From the NCBI GenBank assembly GCA_020441905.1, contig JAGRLG010000083.1:1-35452 (forward strand): a DNA stretch of 35,452 bases, read 5' to 3'. Position numbers and translations under genes: made by a program. Source of the DNA: Rhodobiaceae bacterium. Lineage in GTDB: Bacteria; Pseudomonadota; Alphaproteobacteria; Rhizobiales; NORP267. The notes under the pieces are model-generated. The model ran no database searches, had not been told where the DNA came from, and saw only the letters and a program-made list of their open reading frames with translations. Of the stretch, positions 16,200 to 23,129 are shown piece by piece. Numbering within the stretch: position 1 is the first letter of the stretch; each line of letters opens with the position of its first letter.

Positions 16200-16235
16200 G
16201 ACCGATCGGTCGGTTCTGTCCGGTTCGTTGCGGTT
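16200..16235. promoter_or_regulatory. 12-bp palindrome plus three CGGTT repeats at 10-bp spacing
   Basis: GACCGATCGGTC (16200-16211) is a perfect palindrome. CGGTT recurs at 16211-16215, 16221-16225 and 16231-16235, exactly one helical turn apart. The cluster is 55-90 bases upstream of the carD start. Same-face direct repeats of this kind are common at sites for dimeric regulators. Which protein binds here is unknown. Confidence 0.4.
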
Positions 16236-16248
16236 AACGAAAGACACT

Positions 16249-16275
16249 CTTGGCGGAACCATCTTGGCGGAACCA
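16249..16275. repeat. 13-bp direct repeat CTTGGCGGAACCA
   Basis: CTTGGCGGAACCA occurs at 16249-16261 and 16263-16275, separated by one base. It lies just beyond the CGGTT repeats, upstream of carD, and has no assigned function. Confidence 0.7.
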
Positions 16276-16365
16276 GTCCCTGCGGTGGTGGTCGCCTTTG
16301 CTCCCGCCACCACATTCGCGCCGCGGCACTTTTTTGCTCTTATGCTTCGAAGGGCCTTTCTGGCC

Positions 16366-16394
16366 AAAAAAAGCCCGCCTTTTCACCCGGCGGG
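16366..16394 (-). terminator. Rho-independent terminator downstream of fdxA
   Basis: Read leftward, CCCGCC and GGCGGG form a 6-bp GC stem (16389-16394 with 16374-16379) followed, after one C, by seven T. This fits an intrinsic terminator for leftward transcription from fdxA, about 155 bases past its stop. Confidence 0.65.
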
Positions 16395-16472
16395 ATTTGT
16401 TGCGCTGAGTATCGCTTGATGTGTGCTTATTCTATAGCACAAAATCTTCAGGAAATGAAGTACGAACGCATG

Positions 16473-16505
16473 CACCGCGCGAAAATTGTTAATTTTCGCG
16501 CGGTG
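16473..16505. terminator. Perfect 15-bp hairpin after fdxA
   Basis: CACCGCGCGAAAATT (16473-16487) and AATTTTCGCGCGGTG (16491-16505) pair perfectly around a 3-base loop. It begins 45 bases past the fdxA stop. With no following T-run it may protect the mRNA 3' end, aid termination, or be a DNA-level site; the distal terminator at 16366-16394 is more classical. Confidence 0.6.
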
Positions 16506-16549
16506 TTGCCGCAATGCAGCATCCGGTTTGGAAAAGCGGCGGCTCGGGA

Positions 16550-16888
16550 TCAGTCGCCGGCGCCGGCCTTTTCGGAGAAATGCTTTTCGAGCTTGCCCTC
16601 TTCGCCGTCATGCTCTTCGGCGCCGGGAAGCGGGTCCTTCTTGGCGGTCAGGTTCGGCCATTTCTCGGCGAACTTGGCATTGAGATCGAGCCATTTCTCG
16701 AGATCCGGCTCGGTATCCGGCTTGATCGCTTCCGCCGGGCATTCGGGCTCGCAAACGCCACAGTCAATGCACTCGTCGGGGTTGATGACGAGCATGTTCT
16801 CGCCTTCGTAAAAGCAATCTACCGGACAGACCTCAACGCAGTCCGTGTATTTGCATTTGATACAGTTGTCTGTGACGACGTAGGTCAT
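16550..16888 (-). CDS. fdxA: 7Fe-8S (or 2x4Fe) ferredoxin FdxA
   Basis: This 112-residue cytoplasmic electron carrier begins [20 protein letters not shown]. The cysteine pattern C9, C12, C17, C21 with C25, then C40, C43, C46 and C50, fits the FdxA family, whose members bind one 3Fe-4S and one 4Fe-4S cluster. The C-terminal half (about 55-112) is the typical alphaproteobacterial extension with [19 protein letters not shown] and an acidic, Lys-rich tail. The start has GGAG upstream (CCGGAGTGTGCC before ATG). Its place between carD and the S4/helicase pair matches the usual alphaproteobacterial order. Confidence 0.97.
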   Translation of the reverse strand: MTYVVTDNCIKCKYTDCVEVCPVDCFYEGENMLVINPDECIDCGVCEPECPAEAIKPDTEPDLEKWLDLNAKFAEKWPNLTAKKDPLPGAEEHDGEEGKLEKHFSEKAGAGD

Positions 16889-16990
16889 GGCACACTCCGG
16901 TCTTCAATGTCACCTGCGAGGCATGTCACCCGCGGATCCTGATTTCCGCAGGCTGACACCGTTGGTAGGTCAGGCCCTAGCGGACCGACT

Positions 16991-17017
16991 GCTATACCAA
17001 AGCTTGGGTATGTGCAA
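16991..17017 (-). promoter_or_regulatory. Possible fdxA promoter with overlapping near-palindrome
   Basis: Read leftward, TTGCAC (17012-17017) and TATAGC (16991-16996) are separated by 15 bases, somewhat short for sigma-70. Overlapping it is an 18-bp near-palindrome (16994-17011, ATACC...GGTAT around AAGCTT) that could hold a repressor. It is about 105 bases upstream of the fdxA start. Confidence 0.35.
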
Positions 17018-17058
17018 CCGCTTGCGGGCAGTTGGCGTGCCGCGATAAATGCGCGCGC

Positions 17059-17490
17059 TTACATTTCGGAAAAATTGCGATTGATGAACGCTTTCAAGGC
17101 CCGGCGGTCCTTTTTGGTCGGCCGCCCGGCACCCTGGGGGCGCCGTGCCGGTGCCCCGGCCTCGCCTGCCGCCGGCCTTGCCGGCGGCCTTTGTCCTGCC
17201 GTTCCCAGCCTTTGTGCCGGGGCATCGATCCGGTCATAAAGCAATTGGGCGTCCGCGGCGGAGCCGCGGCGTTCGGCAAGCGCGGTGATACGCAGAATGT
17301 GAATGTGACCGCCCAGGGCCAGGGTCAGCACATTTCCGGGGCGCACCATGGCGCTGGCCCGGGTCACCCTGGCACGGTCGAGGCGCAGCTGGCCCGAAAC
17401 GGCGAGGCGGGCGGCGAGGGTCCGGGTTCTGGCGAAGCGGGCGTGCCAGAGCCATTTGTCGATGCGTTGCGCCGGTCCCGACTTATCCAT
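17059..17490 (-). CDS. S4-domain RNA-binding protein (Hsp15-like)
   Basis: This 143-residue protein has an N-terminal S4 domain (about 8-70): RIDKWLWHARFARTRTLAARL followed by RVTRASAMVRPGNVLTLAL. The first part fits HslR/Hsp15, which binds the 50S subunit carrying stalled nascent chains. The C-terminal tail is Ala/Pro/Arg-rich and ends in the basic GRPTKKDRRALKAFINRNF seen in this family. The ATG at 17488-17490 lies inside the 3' end of the helicase gene (8-base overlap), pointing to one transcript. The leftward open frame is longer, but its upstream part only mirrors the helicase coding sequence in another frame. Confidence 0.9.
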   Translation of the reverse strand: MDKSGPAQRIDKWLWHARFARTRTLAARLAVSGQLRLDRARVTRASAMVRPGNVLTLALGGHIHILRITALAERRGSAADAQLLYDRIDAPAQRLGTAGQRPPARPAAGEAGAPARRPQGAGRPTKKDRRALKAFINRNFSEM

Positions 17491-20400
17491 CGCCGCCAAG
17501 ATCGGCCTTGCCGGAACGGGCGGCAGAGCCGGATTTTCCGTTCTCGAGCTGGCGCTTGAGGTCCTGCAAGGCGGCAAAGGGCGACAGCGGGTCGACCTTG
17601 AACTCCTTGCGGGGAGGGCGGTGTGGCTCCTTGGCGCGTTGCCTGTTTCCGCCTCCCCGGCCCGCGGCGCCGTGCCCCGCGCGGTCGGCATGCTCTTCGC
17701 GCGGGCCGTGTTGCGCGAACTTGCCGCGGCGCGGCTTGCCGCCCTTGCCTGCCGCTGCGCTTGCCGGCCTGTGGCCGCGCCGCGATGCCGGATCGCCGGC
17801 GTCGCTGTGCCGTGCCGGCGCTTCGGCCGAAACGCCAGCGCGGTCCTTGTGCGCTCCCCGTGCCGGACGGCGGTGCGGCGCCGGGCGATGCGGCCGCCAG
17901 ACACCGAGCGTCTCGCTGGCGCTCGGCGCGCGCTCGCCGGAGGATGGCGGCGCGGAGGAAGGCGAAACGGGGGATACAGGATTTTCCGCCAAATCCAGCG
18001 TTGCCTCCTGCCCGTCTTCCGCCACCGTCACCGTCGCCGTTACTGCCGGGGCGGCGCCGGTGCCCATTTCGCCGGCCGGTCCAGCGGCGGTTTCAGATTG
18101 GCTGTCCGCATCCACGGCGGCTGCCGCCGGCGGCTGCGGCTGCGGCGGCTGGCGGCGGAAACCCATGGCCCGCAGGACAGCGGCGAAATCTTCCCCCGAA
18201 CAGCCCAGCAGCGACATCATGGCCGGCGTGATGGCGAAGCGGCCCTGGCCGAGCGCGCCTTCGGGCGGGGTCTCGGCGCCCTCGGCCGGCTTCCAGGCAA
18301 CGAGCGGGCGGATGAGATCGGCGAGGCGCTCCAGCATGTCGACGCGCACCGCGCGCCTGCCGCAGATCTGGTAGCCGATAGCGGCGTAGTAGCCGGCGGG
18401 GACCTCGGCATCGACCGGCACCGACATCAGGCCCTGGGCTGAAAGCTGGGGCAGATGCGCCAGCCGCTCCTGCTCCAGCCCGCCATTGCCAAGTGCCCAC
18501 AACAGGCGGGTGAGCCGCGCGGCGCCGGGCTTGAGAAGTGCCGGAACGAAGATGGCATGGGCGCCGAAGCGCACGCCGGCCTGGCGCAGCACGCGCCGTT
18601 CGTCGGGATCGAGGGCGCGCACTTGCTCGGTGACCTCGCGGCGCTCAAGCATGCCGAATCCCTCGATCAGACGGAAGGCGATGCCGCGCACATTGGCCGA
18701 CTGGGTTTCGATCTCGCGCAAGGCCATCAGCGGCGCCAGCGCGGCGCGCAGCGTGGCGCCGAGCCAGCGCTCCAGGCGCTCCTGAACGGCGGCGCGGTCG
18801 GCGCCCTGCAACTGCTCGTCGGCAATGAGAACGATGGCCGGCTCGACGGGATTGTCGGCACCGCGCAAGGTTGCCACCGGCTCGCCGCGCCAGGTCAGGG
18901 CGCCGCTGTCGCCGAGGGCGAATTCGCCGTCGGCGGCGGCGCCCAGCTGTTGCGAGCGGCGGCCATATTCGGCGGCAAGTCCCCGGATTGCGGCGGCGCG
19001 CAGCGCCTTGCCATGGGTGCCGTCGGCGGCGGGGTCGGGCGAAAAGCAGAAGCCGTGCAAATGGCCGACATGCTGGCCTTCGACCTTCACATCGCCGGCG
19101 TTGACCTCGAGTTCGAGATCATCATTGTCGCGAAGGCGCCGCATCAGAACGCTGGTCCGGCGGTCGACGAAACGCTGGGCCAGGCGTTCGTGCAGGGCGT
19201 CTGAGAGCCGGTCCTCGATATCGCGGGCGCTCTGCTGCCAGTGTTCGGGGTCGGCCAGCCAGTCGGGCCGGTTGGCGACGAAGGTCCATGTGCGGACATG
19301 GGTGATGCGGTTGGAGAGTGTGTCAATGTCGCCATCCATGCGGTCGGCAAAGGCGAGCTGGCCGGCAAACCAGTCATCTGATATGCGGCCGTCGCGTTGC
19401 AGGAAACGGAATATCGTCGCCACCAGCTCGGCATGGCTGGCGGGGGCGATCTTGCGGTAGTCGGGAATCTGGCAAACGTCCCAAAGCCGCTCGACACCGG
19501 CGCGTGATGAAGCCATGTCGACAAGGCCCTGGTCGCGGCAGACGAGGTCGAGGGCGCGCTCGTCGTCTGCGGTCAGGGCGCGTACCAGGCCGGCGCGGGG
19601 AGGCGGCAGCGCCAGCGCGTTCTTGAGCGCGGCGATGGACGTGAAATCGAGATTGGGGTTGCGCCACTGCAGCAGCTGAAGCGGATCGAAACGGTGGGTT
19701 TCGAGGCGCTCGGCAAGTTCGGTGTCGAAGGGCGCCAGCTGGCCGGTGACGCCGAAACTGCCGTCGCGCATGTGACGCCCGGCGCGCCCGGCGATCTGGC
19801 CCAGTTCGGCGGGGTTGAGGACGCGGTACTGGTGGCCGTCGAACTTGCGGTCGGCGGCGAAGGCGACATGGTTGATGTCGAGATTGAGGCCCATGCCGAT
19901 GGCATCGGTGGCGACGAGGTAGTCGACGTCGCCGTTTTCATAAAGCGCGACCTGGGCGTTGCGGGTGCGCGGGCTGAGCGCGCCCAGGACCACCGCGGTG
20001 CCGCCGCGCTGGCGGCGCACCAGCTCGGCGATGGCGTAGACCTCGTCGGCGGAAAAGGCGACGATGGCGGCGCGGCGCGGCAGGCGGGTGATCTTGGTCT
20101 GCCCGGCATAGGTGAGTTGAGACAGGCGCGGGCGGGACAGGATATTGGCGCCCGGCAGGAGGGTTTCGATCAGCGGGCGAATGGTGCTGGCGCCGAGCAG
20201 CAATGTTTCCTTGCTGCCGCGGCGGCCCAGGATACGGTCGGTGAAGACATGGCCCCGGTCGAGATCGGCGGCGAGCTGAACTTCGTCAATGGCCAGGCAC
20301 GAAACCTCGACATCGCGCGGCATGGCTTCGACGGTGCAGACGAAATAGCGCGCGCCCGCCGGCTTGATCTTCTCCTCTCCGGTGATCAGGGCCACCGCCT

Positions 20401-20569
20401 CGGCGCCGATGCGCTGGACGATCTTGCCATAGACCTCGCGCGCCAGCAGGCGCAACGGCAGGCCGATCATGCCGCTGTCATGGGCCAGCATGCGCTCGAT
20501 GGCGAGATGGGTCTTGCCGGTATTGGTGGGGCCCAGTACGGCGACCAGGTTCTCTTGGGCGGTTTTCAT
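17483..20569 (-). CDS. SUV3-like DEAD/DExH RNA helicase
   Basis: This 1028-residue protein has a Walker A motif GPTNTGKT at 13-20 and a motif II DEVQ at 95-98, the signature of the SUV3/MgpS-type helicases. Motif VI follows as QIAGRAGRH near residue 275. A long family-typical middle and C-terminal region contains FRFLQRDGRISDDWFAGQLA and AGYYAAIGYQICGRRAVRVD. The last 170 or so residues are low-complexity: acidic/Ser/Pro first, then strongly Arg/His/Lys-rich, likely an RNA-binding tail. It ends with a recognisable short block, DPLSPFAALQDLKRQLE. Mitochondrial SUV3 works in RNA decay; the bacterial role is not settled. The ATG at 20567-20569 places the P-loop as in relatives; upstream codons lack similarity. 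Confidence 0.93.
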   Translation of the reverse strand: MKTAQENLVAVLGPTNTGKTHLAIERMLAHDSGMIGLPLRLLAREVYGKIVQRIGAEAVALITGEEKIKPAGARYFVCTVEAMPRDVEVSCLAIDEVQLAADLDRGHVFTDRILGRRGSKETLLLGASTIRPLIETLLPGANILSRPRLSQLTYAGQTKITRLPRRAAIVAFSADEVYAIAELVRRQRGGTAVVLGALSPRTRNAQVALYENGDVDYLVATDAIGMGLNLDINHVAFAADRKFDGHQYRVLNPAELGQIAGRAGRHMRDGSFGVTGQLAPFDTELAERLETHRFDPLQLLQWRNPNLDFTSIAALKNALALPPPRAGLVRALTADDERALDLVCRDQGLVDMASSRAGVERLWDVCQIPDYRKIAPASHAELVATIFRFLQRDGRISDDWFAGQLAFADRMDGDIDTLSNRITHVRTWTFVANRPDWLADPEHWQQSARDIEDRLSDALHERLAQRFVDRRTSVLMRRLRDNDDLELEVNAGDVKVEGQHVGHLHGFCFSPDPAADGTHGKALRAAAIRGLAAEYGRRSQQLGAAADGEFALGDSGALTWRGEPVATLRGADNPVEPAIVLIADEQLQGADRAAVQERLERWLGATLRAALAPLMALREIETQSANVRGIAFRLIEGFGMLERREVTEQVRALDPDERRVLRQAGVRFGAHAIFVPALLKPGAARLTRLLWALGNGGLEQERLAHLPQLSAQGLMSVPVDAEVPAGYYAAIGYQICGRRAVRVDMLERLADLIRPLVAWKPAEGAETPPEGALGQGRFAITPAMMSLLGCSGEDFAAVLRAMGFRRQPPQPQPPAAAAVDADSQSETAAGPAGEMGTGAAPAVTATVTVAEDGQEATLDLAENPVSPVSPSSAPPSSGERAPSASETLGVWRPHRPAPHRRPARGAHKDRAGVSAEAPARHSDAGDPASRRGHRPASAAAGKGGKPRRGKFAQHGPREEHADRAGHGAAGRGGGNRQRAKEPHRPPRKEFKVDPLSPFAALQDLKRQLENGKSGSAARSGKADLGGDG

Positions 20570-21083
20570 GGGCGATGTTGTTATCCCGTAATTGAGGCGG
20601 CGAAAAGCCATTCCACCCGGTTCGGCCCGGTGCCGCCACGGCGGCAAATCTCGGTGCAGGATGGGACAGTGGTCCCGGCGTCGTTAACCTTATGAACGTG
20701 GCGCGAACAAATCATGCCCGAATCACCGATGCCAGCGGTTTTCTGTTTCCGTTCGCCGCCTATATAGCTCCGCCGTCCGGCCCGCGGCGCCAAATGCTGT
20801 TTTGCGCCGCAGCTTTTTGCCTGGCAATGGTTAACGGCGCGCCGGTGGCGCGGGCCGCTTGCGTGCCACATTGGCACAGCGGGTCGGCGCCGCAATGACG
20901 GTGCCGTTAACCAGAGGGGCAAAGGCGGAACAAATGCTGCCCGAATCGCTGACTCAGGCATATTCCCGTCCTGTCCCTACAAGATATAGCGGCATCGGCG
21001 TCGCACCGGCACTAATGGGCGGCAAGAGCTTGATATTGGCGTCAACAATTGGCCCGGCGCGCCATCGAGCGCCGCCGCGTTCC
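20570..21083. other. 514-base intergenic region with two TATATAG-like boxes
   Basis: No gene is supported here. The leftward helicase promoter should lie in the left part. A symmetric CTATATAG-type box sits near 20760-20767 and GATATAG near 20988-20994. GTTAAC occurs near 20684, 20829 and 20907. A short rightward frame (20692-20898, 68 codons) has no convincing ribosome site or family. A small RNA cannot be ruled out. Confidence 0.4.
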
Positions 21084-21902
21084 CTAGTCGGTGGGGGCGA
21101 TCTTGAGCGTGTCGAGGGTGAGCATGGCGGTGCCGACCGGGGTCGGCAAGACAGCGCGATAGGGCACCAGCATGCCGATGGCCTGCACCGGCGCCAGCCA
21201 GAACTCGATGCCGTCGGTGGCTTTCAGATAGCGCGTCGCCTGGGCGTTGGGCTTATGTCCGGCAATGGGAATGTATTTGATCTTGCAGACAAACATATCG
21301 GTGCGGCGCGTCGGCCCGACTTCGGTGGCAATGGTCTGGCGGCGCTTGAAGGTGAGTTCGAGGTCGAAGCGCTGGCGGCCGTCGAAAATCGGCAGGCGGC
21401 GATTGCAGACGGTTTCGCCGGTGAGCGGACTTTCGGGGATGGGAAACATGGCCGCGCTCATGGGGTCGATGACGCCCTCGGTGTGGCCGGGCTCAAGCGG
21501 CACGGCGTTGGCCGGGGCCGGGACATCGGGTGCCAGTGAAATCTGGCCGACATTGCCGGCCTCGAATTTCAGCGCAACGCTTTCGACACTGCCGCCTTCC
21601 TTGTAGGTCAGGGAATAGCTGGCGGGTGCGACACGGTTTCCCGAAACGGCGCCGCTGCTCTGGGTGAATCCCTTGAATTTGGCGATGAGCTTGACCAGCG
21701 GCGCGGTGTCGCCGCGCCCGGCCAGGGTGTAACTGCCGTTGGTGATGGCGCCGTTGAAGGTGAAATAGGCGATCGGCACGCCGGCGACGTTTAGGGAATA
21801 TTTGGTGACGACCGCATTCGCGCCCGCGGCCTGCGCCGGGCCGGGCGGGGCGGCAGAAGGCAGGGCGGCAATTACGGCCAGGGCCAGGATGGCGGCTCGC
21901 AA
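21084..21902 (-). CDS. DUF3108 domain-containing periplasmic protein
   Basis: This 272-residue protein has a signal peptide ([19 protein letters not shown], likely cleavage near AQAA) and a DUF3108 domain over nearly all the rest. The family pattern shows in [47 protein letters not shown] and [15 protein letters not shown]. No activity is established for the family, though the beta-rich fold suggests an envelope role. I prefer the TTG at 21900-21902 because GGAG lies six bases upstream; a GTG at 21924-21926 gives an extra MDARLEKT and has no visible ribosome site. The gene is divergent from rpmB, with opposing promoters between them. Confidence 0.85.
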   Translation of the reverse strand: MRAAILALAVIAALPSAAPPGPAQAAGANAVVTKYSLNVAGVPIAYFTFNGAITNGSYTLAGRGDTAPLVKLIAKFKGFTQSSGAVSGNRVAPASYSLTYKEGGSVESVALKFEAGNVGQISLAPDVPAPANAVPLEPGHTEGVIDPMSAAMFPIPESPLTGETVCNRRLPIFDGRQRFDLELTFKRRQTIATEVGPTRRTDMFVCKIKYIPIAGHKPNAQATRYLKATDGIEFWLAPVQAIGMLVPYRAVLPTPVGTAMLTLDTLKIAPTD

Positions 21903-21962
21903 TGTTTTCTCCAGTCTCGCGTCCACGGTTGCGGGCTCGGCCCGGGCTGGCTGCCAGCGGCC

Positions 21963-21991
21963 CTATTTCTTGTCGCGCGCAATTTGGTCAA
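21963..21991 (-). promoter_or_regulatory. Probable promoter for the DUF3108 gene
   Basis: Read leftward, TTGACC (21986-21991) and AAATAG (21963-21968) are 17 bases apart, about 60 bases before the chosen start. The -35 is strong and the -10 weak. Confidence 0.45.
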
Positions 21992-22005
21992 AGCTATGGC
22001 GGCGC

Positions 22006-22034
22006 TTGACGCCCCGGCGTCAGCCAATTATACC
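22006..22034 (+). promoter_or_regulatory. Probable rpmB promoter with palindromic spacer
   Basis: TTGACG (22006-22011) and TATACC (22029-22034) are separated by 17 bases. The palindrome GACGCC-CC-GGCGTC (22008-22021) overlaps the -35 and the spacer, so it could serve as an operator. Confidence 0.65.
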
Positions 22035-22112
22035 CCCTTTTCGGATTTCCCGTTTTTGTTCAGAAGATGCCGGGGCCGGGCCCCGGAGCTTCGTGTTGAA
22101 AGGAATATCGGC

Positions 22113-22403
22113 ATGGCACGGCGATGCGAGCTGTCCGGCAAGGCAGTGCAGAGCGGCAATAATGTCAGCCACGCGCACAACAAGACCCGGCGGCGTTTTC
22201 TGCCCAATCTGTGCAGTGTCAATTTGCACTCCGAGGTGCTGGACGAGCGCGTGAACCTGCGCATTTCGGCCCATGCCCTGCGTTCCGTCGAGCATCGCGG
22301 CGGCCTCGATGCCTATCTTGGCAAGGCGCGCGACGGCGATCTGTCGACCAGGGCCCTGCGGCTGAAGAGGCGCATCGCCAAGGCGCAGGCCGTCTCGGCC
22401 TGA
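22113..22403 (+). CDS. rpmB: 50S ribosomal protein L28
   Basis: This 96-residue protein starts [20 protein letters not shown] and runs through [16 protein letters not shown], the conserved bL28 signature. The C-terminal [12 protein letters not shown] is typical of alphaproteobacterial bL28. It joins the large ribosomal subunit near the E site. GAAAGGAAT lies upstream of the ATG at proper spacing. The gene is alone rather than paired with rpmG. A promoter with a palindromic spacer lies about 80 bases upstream and a GC hairpin lies just after the stop. Confidence 0.98.
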   Translation: MARRCELSGKAVQSGNNVSHAHNKTRRRFLPNLCSVNLHSEVLDERVNLRISAHALRSVEHRGGLDAYLGKARDGDLSTRALRLKRRIAKAQAVSA

Positions 22404-22412
22404 CTATGGCCG

Positions 22413-22431
22413 GGCGGGCGAACCGCCCGCC
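22413..22431. terminator. GC hairpin after rpmB
   Basis: GGCGGGCG (22413-22420) and CGCCCGCC (22424-22431) pair over 8 bp around the loop AAC, ten bases past the rpmB stop. There is no T-run, so it may pause or stabilise rather than terminate. Confidence 0.4.
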
Positions 22432-22464
22432 GCTGATATCACGCCCGGCGTGGATGTTTGGCCC

Positions 22465-23097
22465 ATGAACCCGAATCCTGTCCTGCGATCTCTGCTGCTG
22501 CCCGTTGCCGCCATGTGCGCGATCGTGGTGGCGTCGAATATCCTTGTCCAGTTTCCCTTCACTCCGCTGGGCCTTCAGGACTATTTCACCTGGGGCGCCT
22601 TTTCCTATCCGGTCGCATTCCTGGTCACGGATCTGACCAATCGCCGGTTTGGCCCGGCGCGGGCCCGGCAGGTGGTGGTCGCCGGCTTTGTGGCGGCGGT
22701 GGCGCTGTCGGTTTATTTCGCCAATGCCCGCATCGCGGCGGCGTCCGGGTCGGCTTTCCTGGTGGCCCAGTTGCTCGACGTTACGGTGTTCGACCGCCTG
22801 CGCCAGGGCAGTTGGTGGCGGGCACCGCTGATTTCCTCCTTTGCCGGGTCGGCGGTCGATACCGCAATGTTCTTCACCCTGGCCTTTGCCCCGGCGCTGA
22901 GCGTGCTCGGACCCAACAATGATTTCGCCATTCAGCCGGCGCTGCTGTTCGGCGGCCTGTTCGGCGAGATGGAGCGCTGGCTGGGCTGGGCGATCAGTGA
23001 TTTCGCCCTCAAGCTGGGCATCGGCCTGGCGATGCTCATTCCCTATGGCGCGCTGCGCAAGCTTGTGAGCCCGGTGCAGGCCGCCGCGGCGGCGTGA
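22465..23097 (+). CDS. VUT family (YhhQ-like) queuosine-precursor transporter
   Basis: This 210-residue inner-membrane protein has about six hydrophobic segments. Family landmarks are ASNILVQFPF, FTWGAFSYPVAFLVTDLTNRRFG, FANARIAAASGSAFLVAQLLDVTVFDRLR (given here only as a landmark span, residues about 86-114) and FAGSAVDTAMFF. YhhQ imports queuine precursors such as preQ0/preQ1 for tRNA modification, but substrates vary in the family. The ATG at 22465-22467 is preferred over a GTG five codons upstream; neither has a clear ribosome site. It lies 62 bases after rpmB and is convergent with cobT. Confidence 0.9.
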   Translation: MNPNPVLRSLLLPVAAMCAIVVASNILVQFPFTPLGLQDYFTWGAFSYPVAFLVTDLTNRRFGPARARQVVVAGFVAAVALSVYFANARIAAASGSAFLVAQLLDVTVFDRLRQGSWWRAPLISSFAGSAVDTAMFFTLAFAPALSVLGPNNDFAIQPALLFGGLFGEMERWLGWAISDFALKLGIGLAMLIPYGALRKLVSPVQAAAAA

Positions 23098-23129
23098 CGC
23101 CAGCGGGGCGCGACTTCAAGAATTCCAGG

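Larger units (their letters stand above)
16146..16549. other. Regulatory intergenic region between fdxA and carD
   Basis: This 404-base stretch holds no gene I can support. Reading leftward from fdxA it contains a perfect 15-bp hairpin (16473-16505), a terminator with a T-run (16366-16394), a 13-bp direct repeat (16249-16275), and repeats with a palindrome (16200-16235) close to the carD start. It most likely holds the end of the fdxA transcript and the promoter region of carD. A clear -35/-10 pair for carD could not be picked out. Confidence 0.6.

Noticed and set aside
20692..20898. 68-codon rightward frame in the helicase upstream region
   Set aside because: No ribosome site, no family, and an in-frame hydrophobic patch alone is weak evidence.
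20684..20912. GTTAAC boxes considered as CtrA sites
   Set aside because: None shows the paired TTAA-N7-TTAA spacing.
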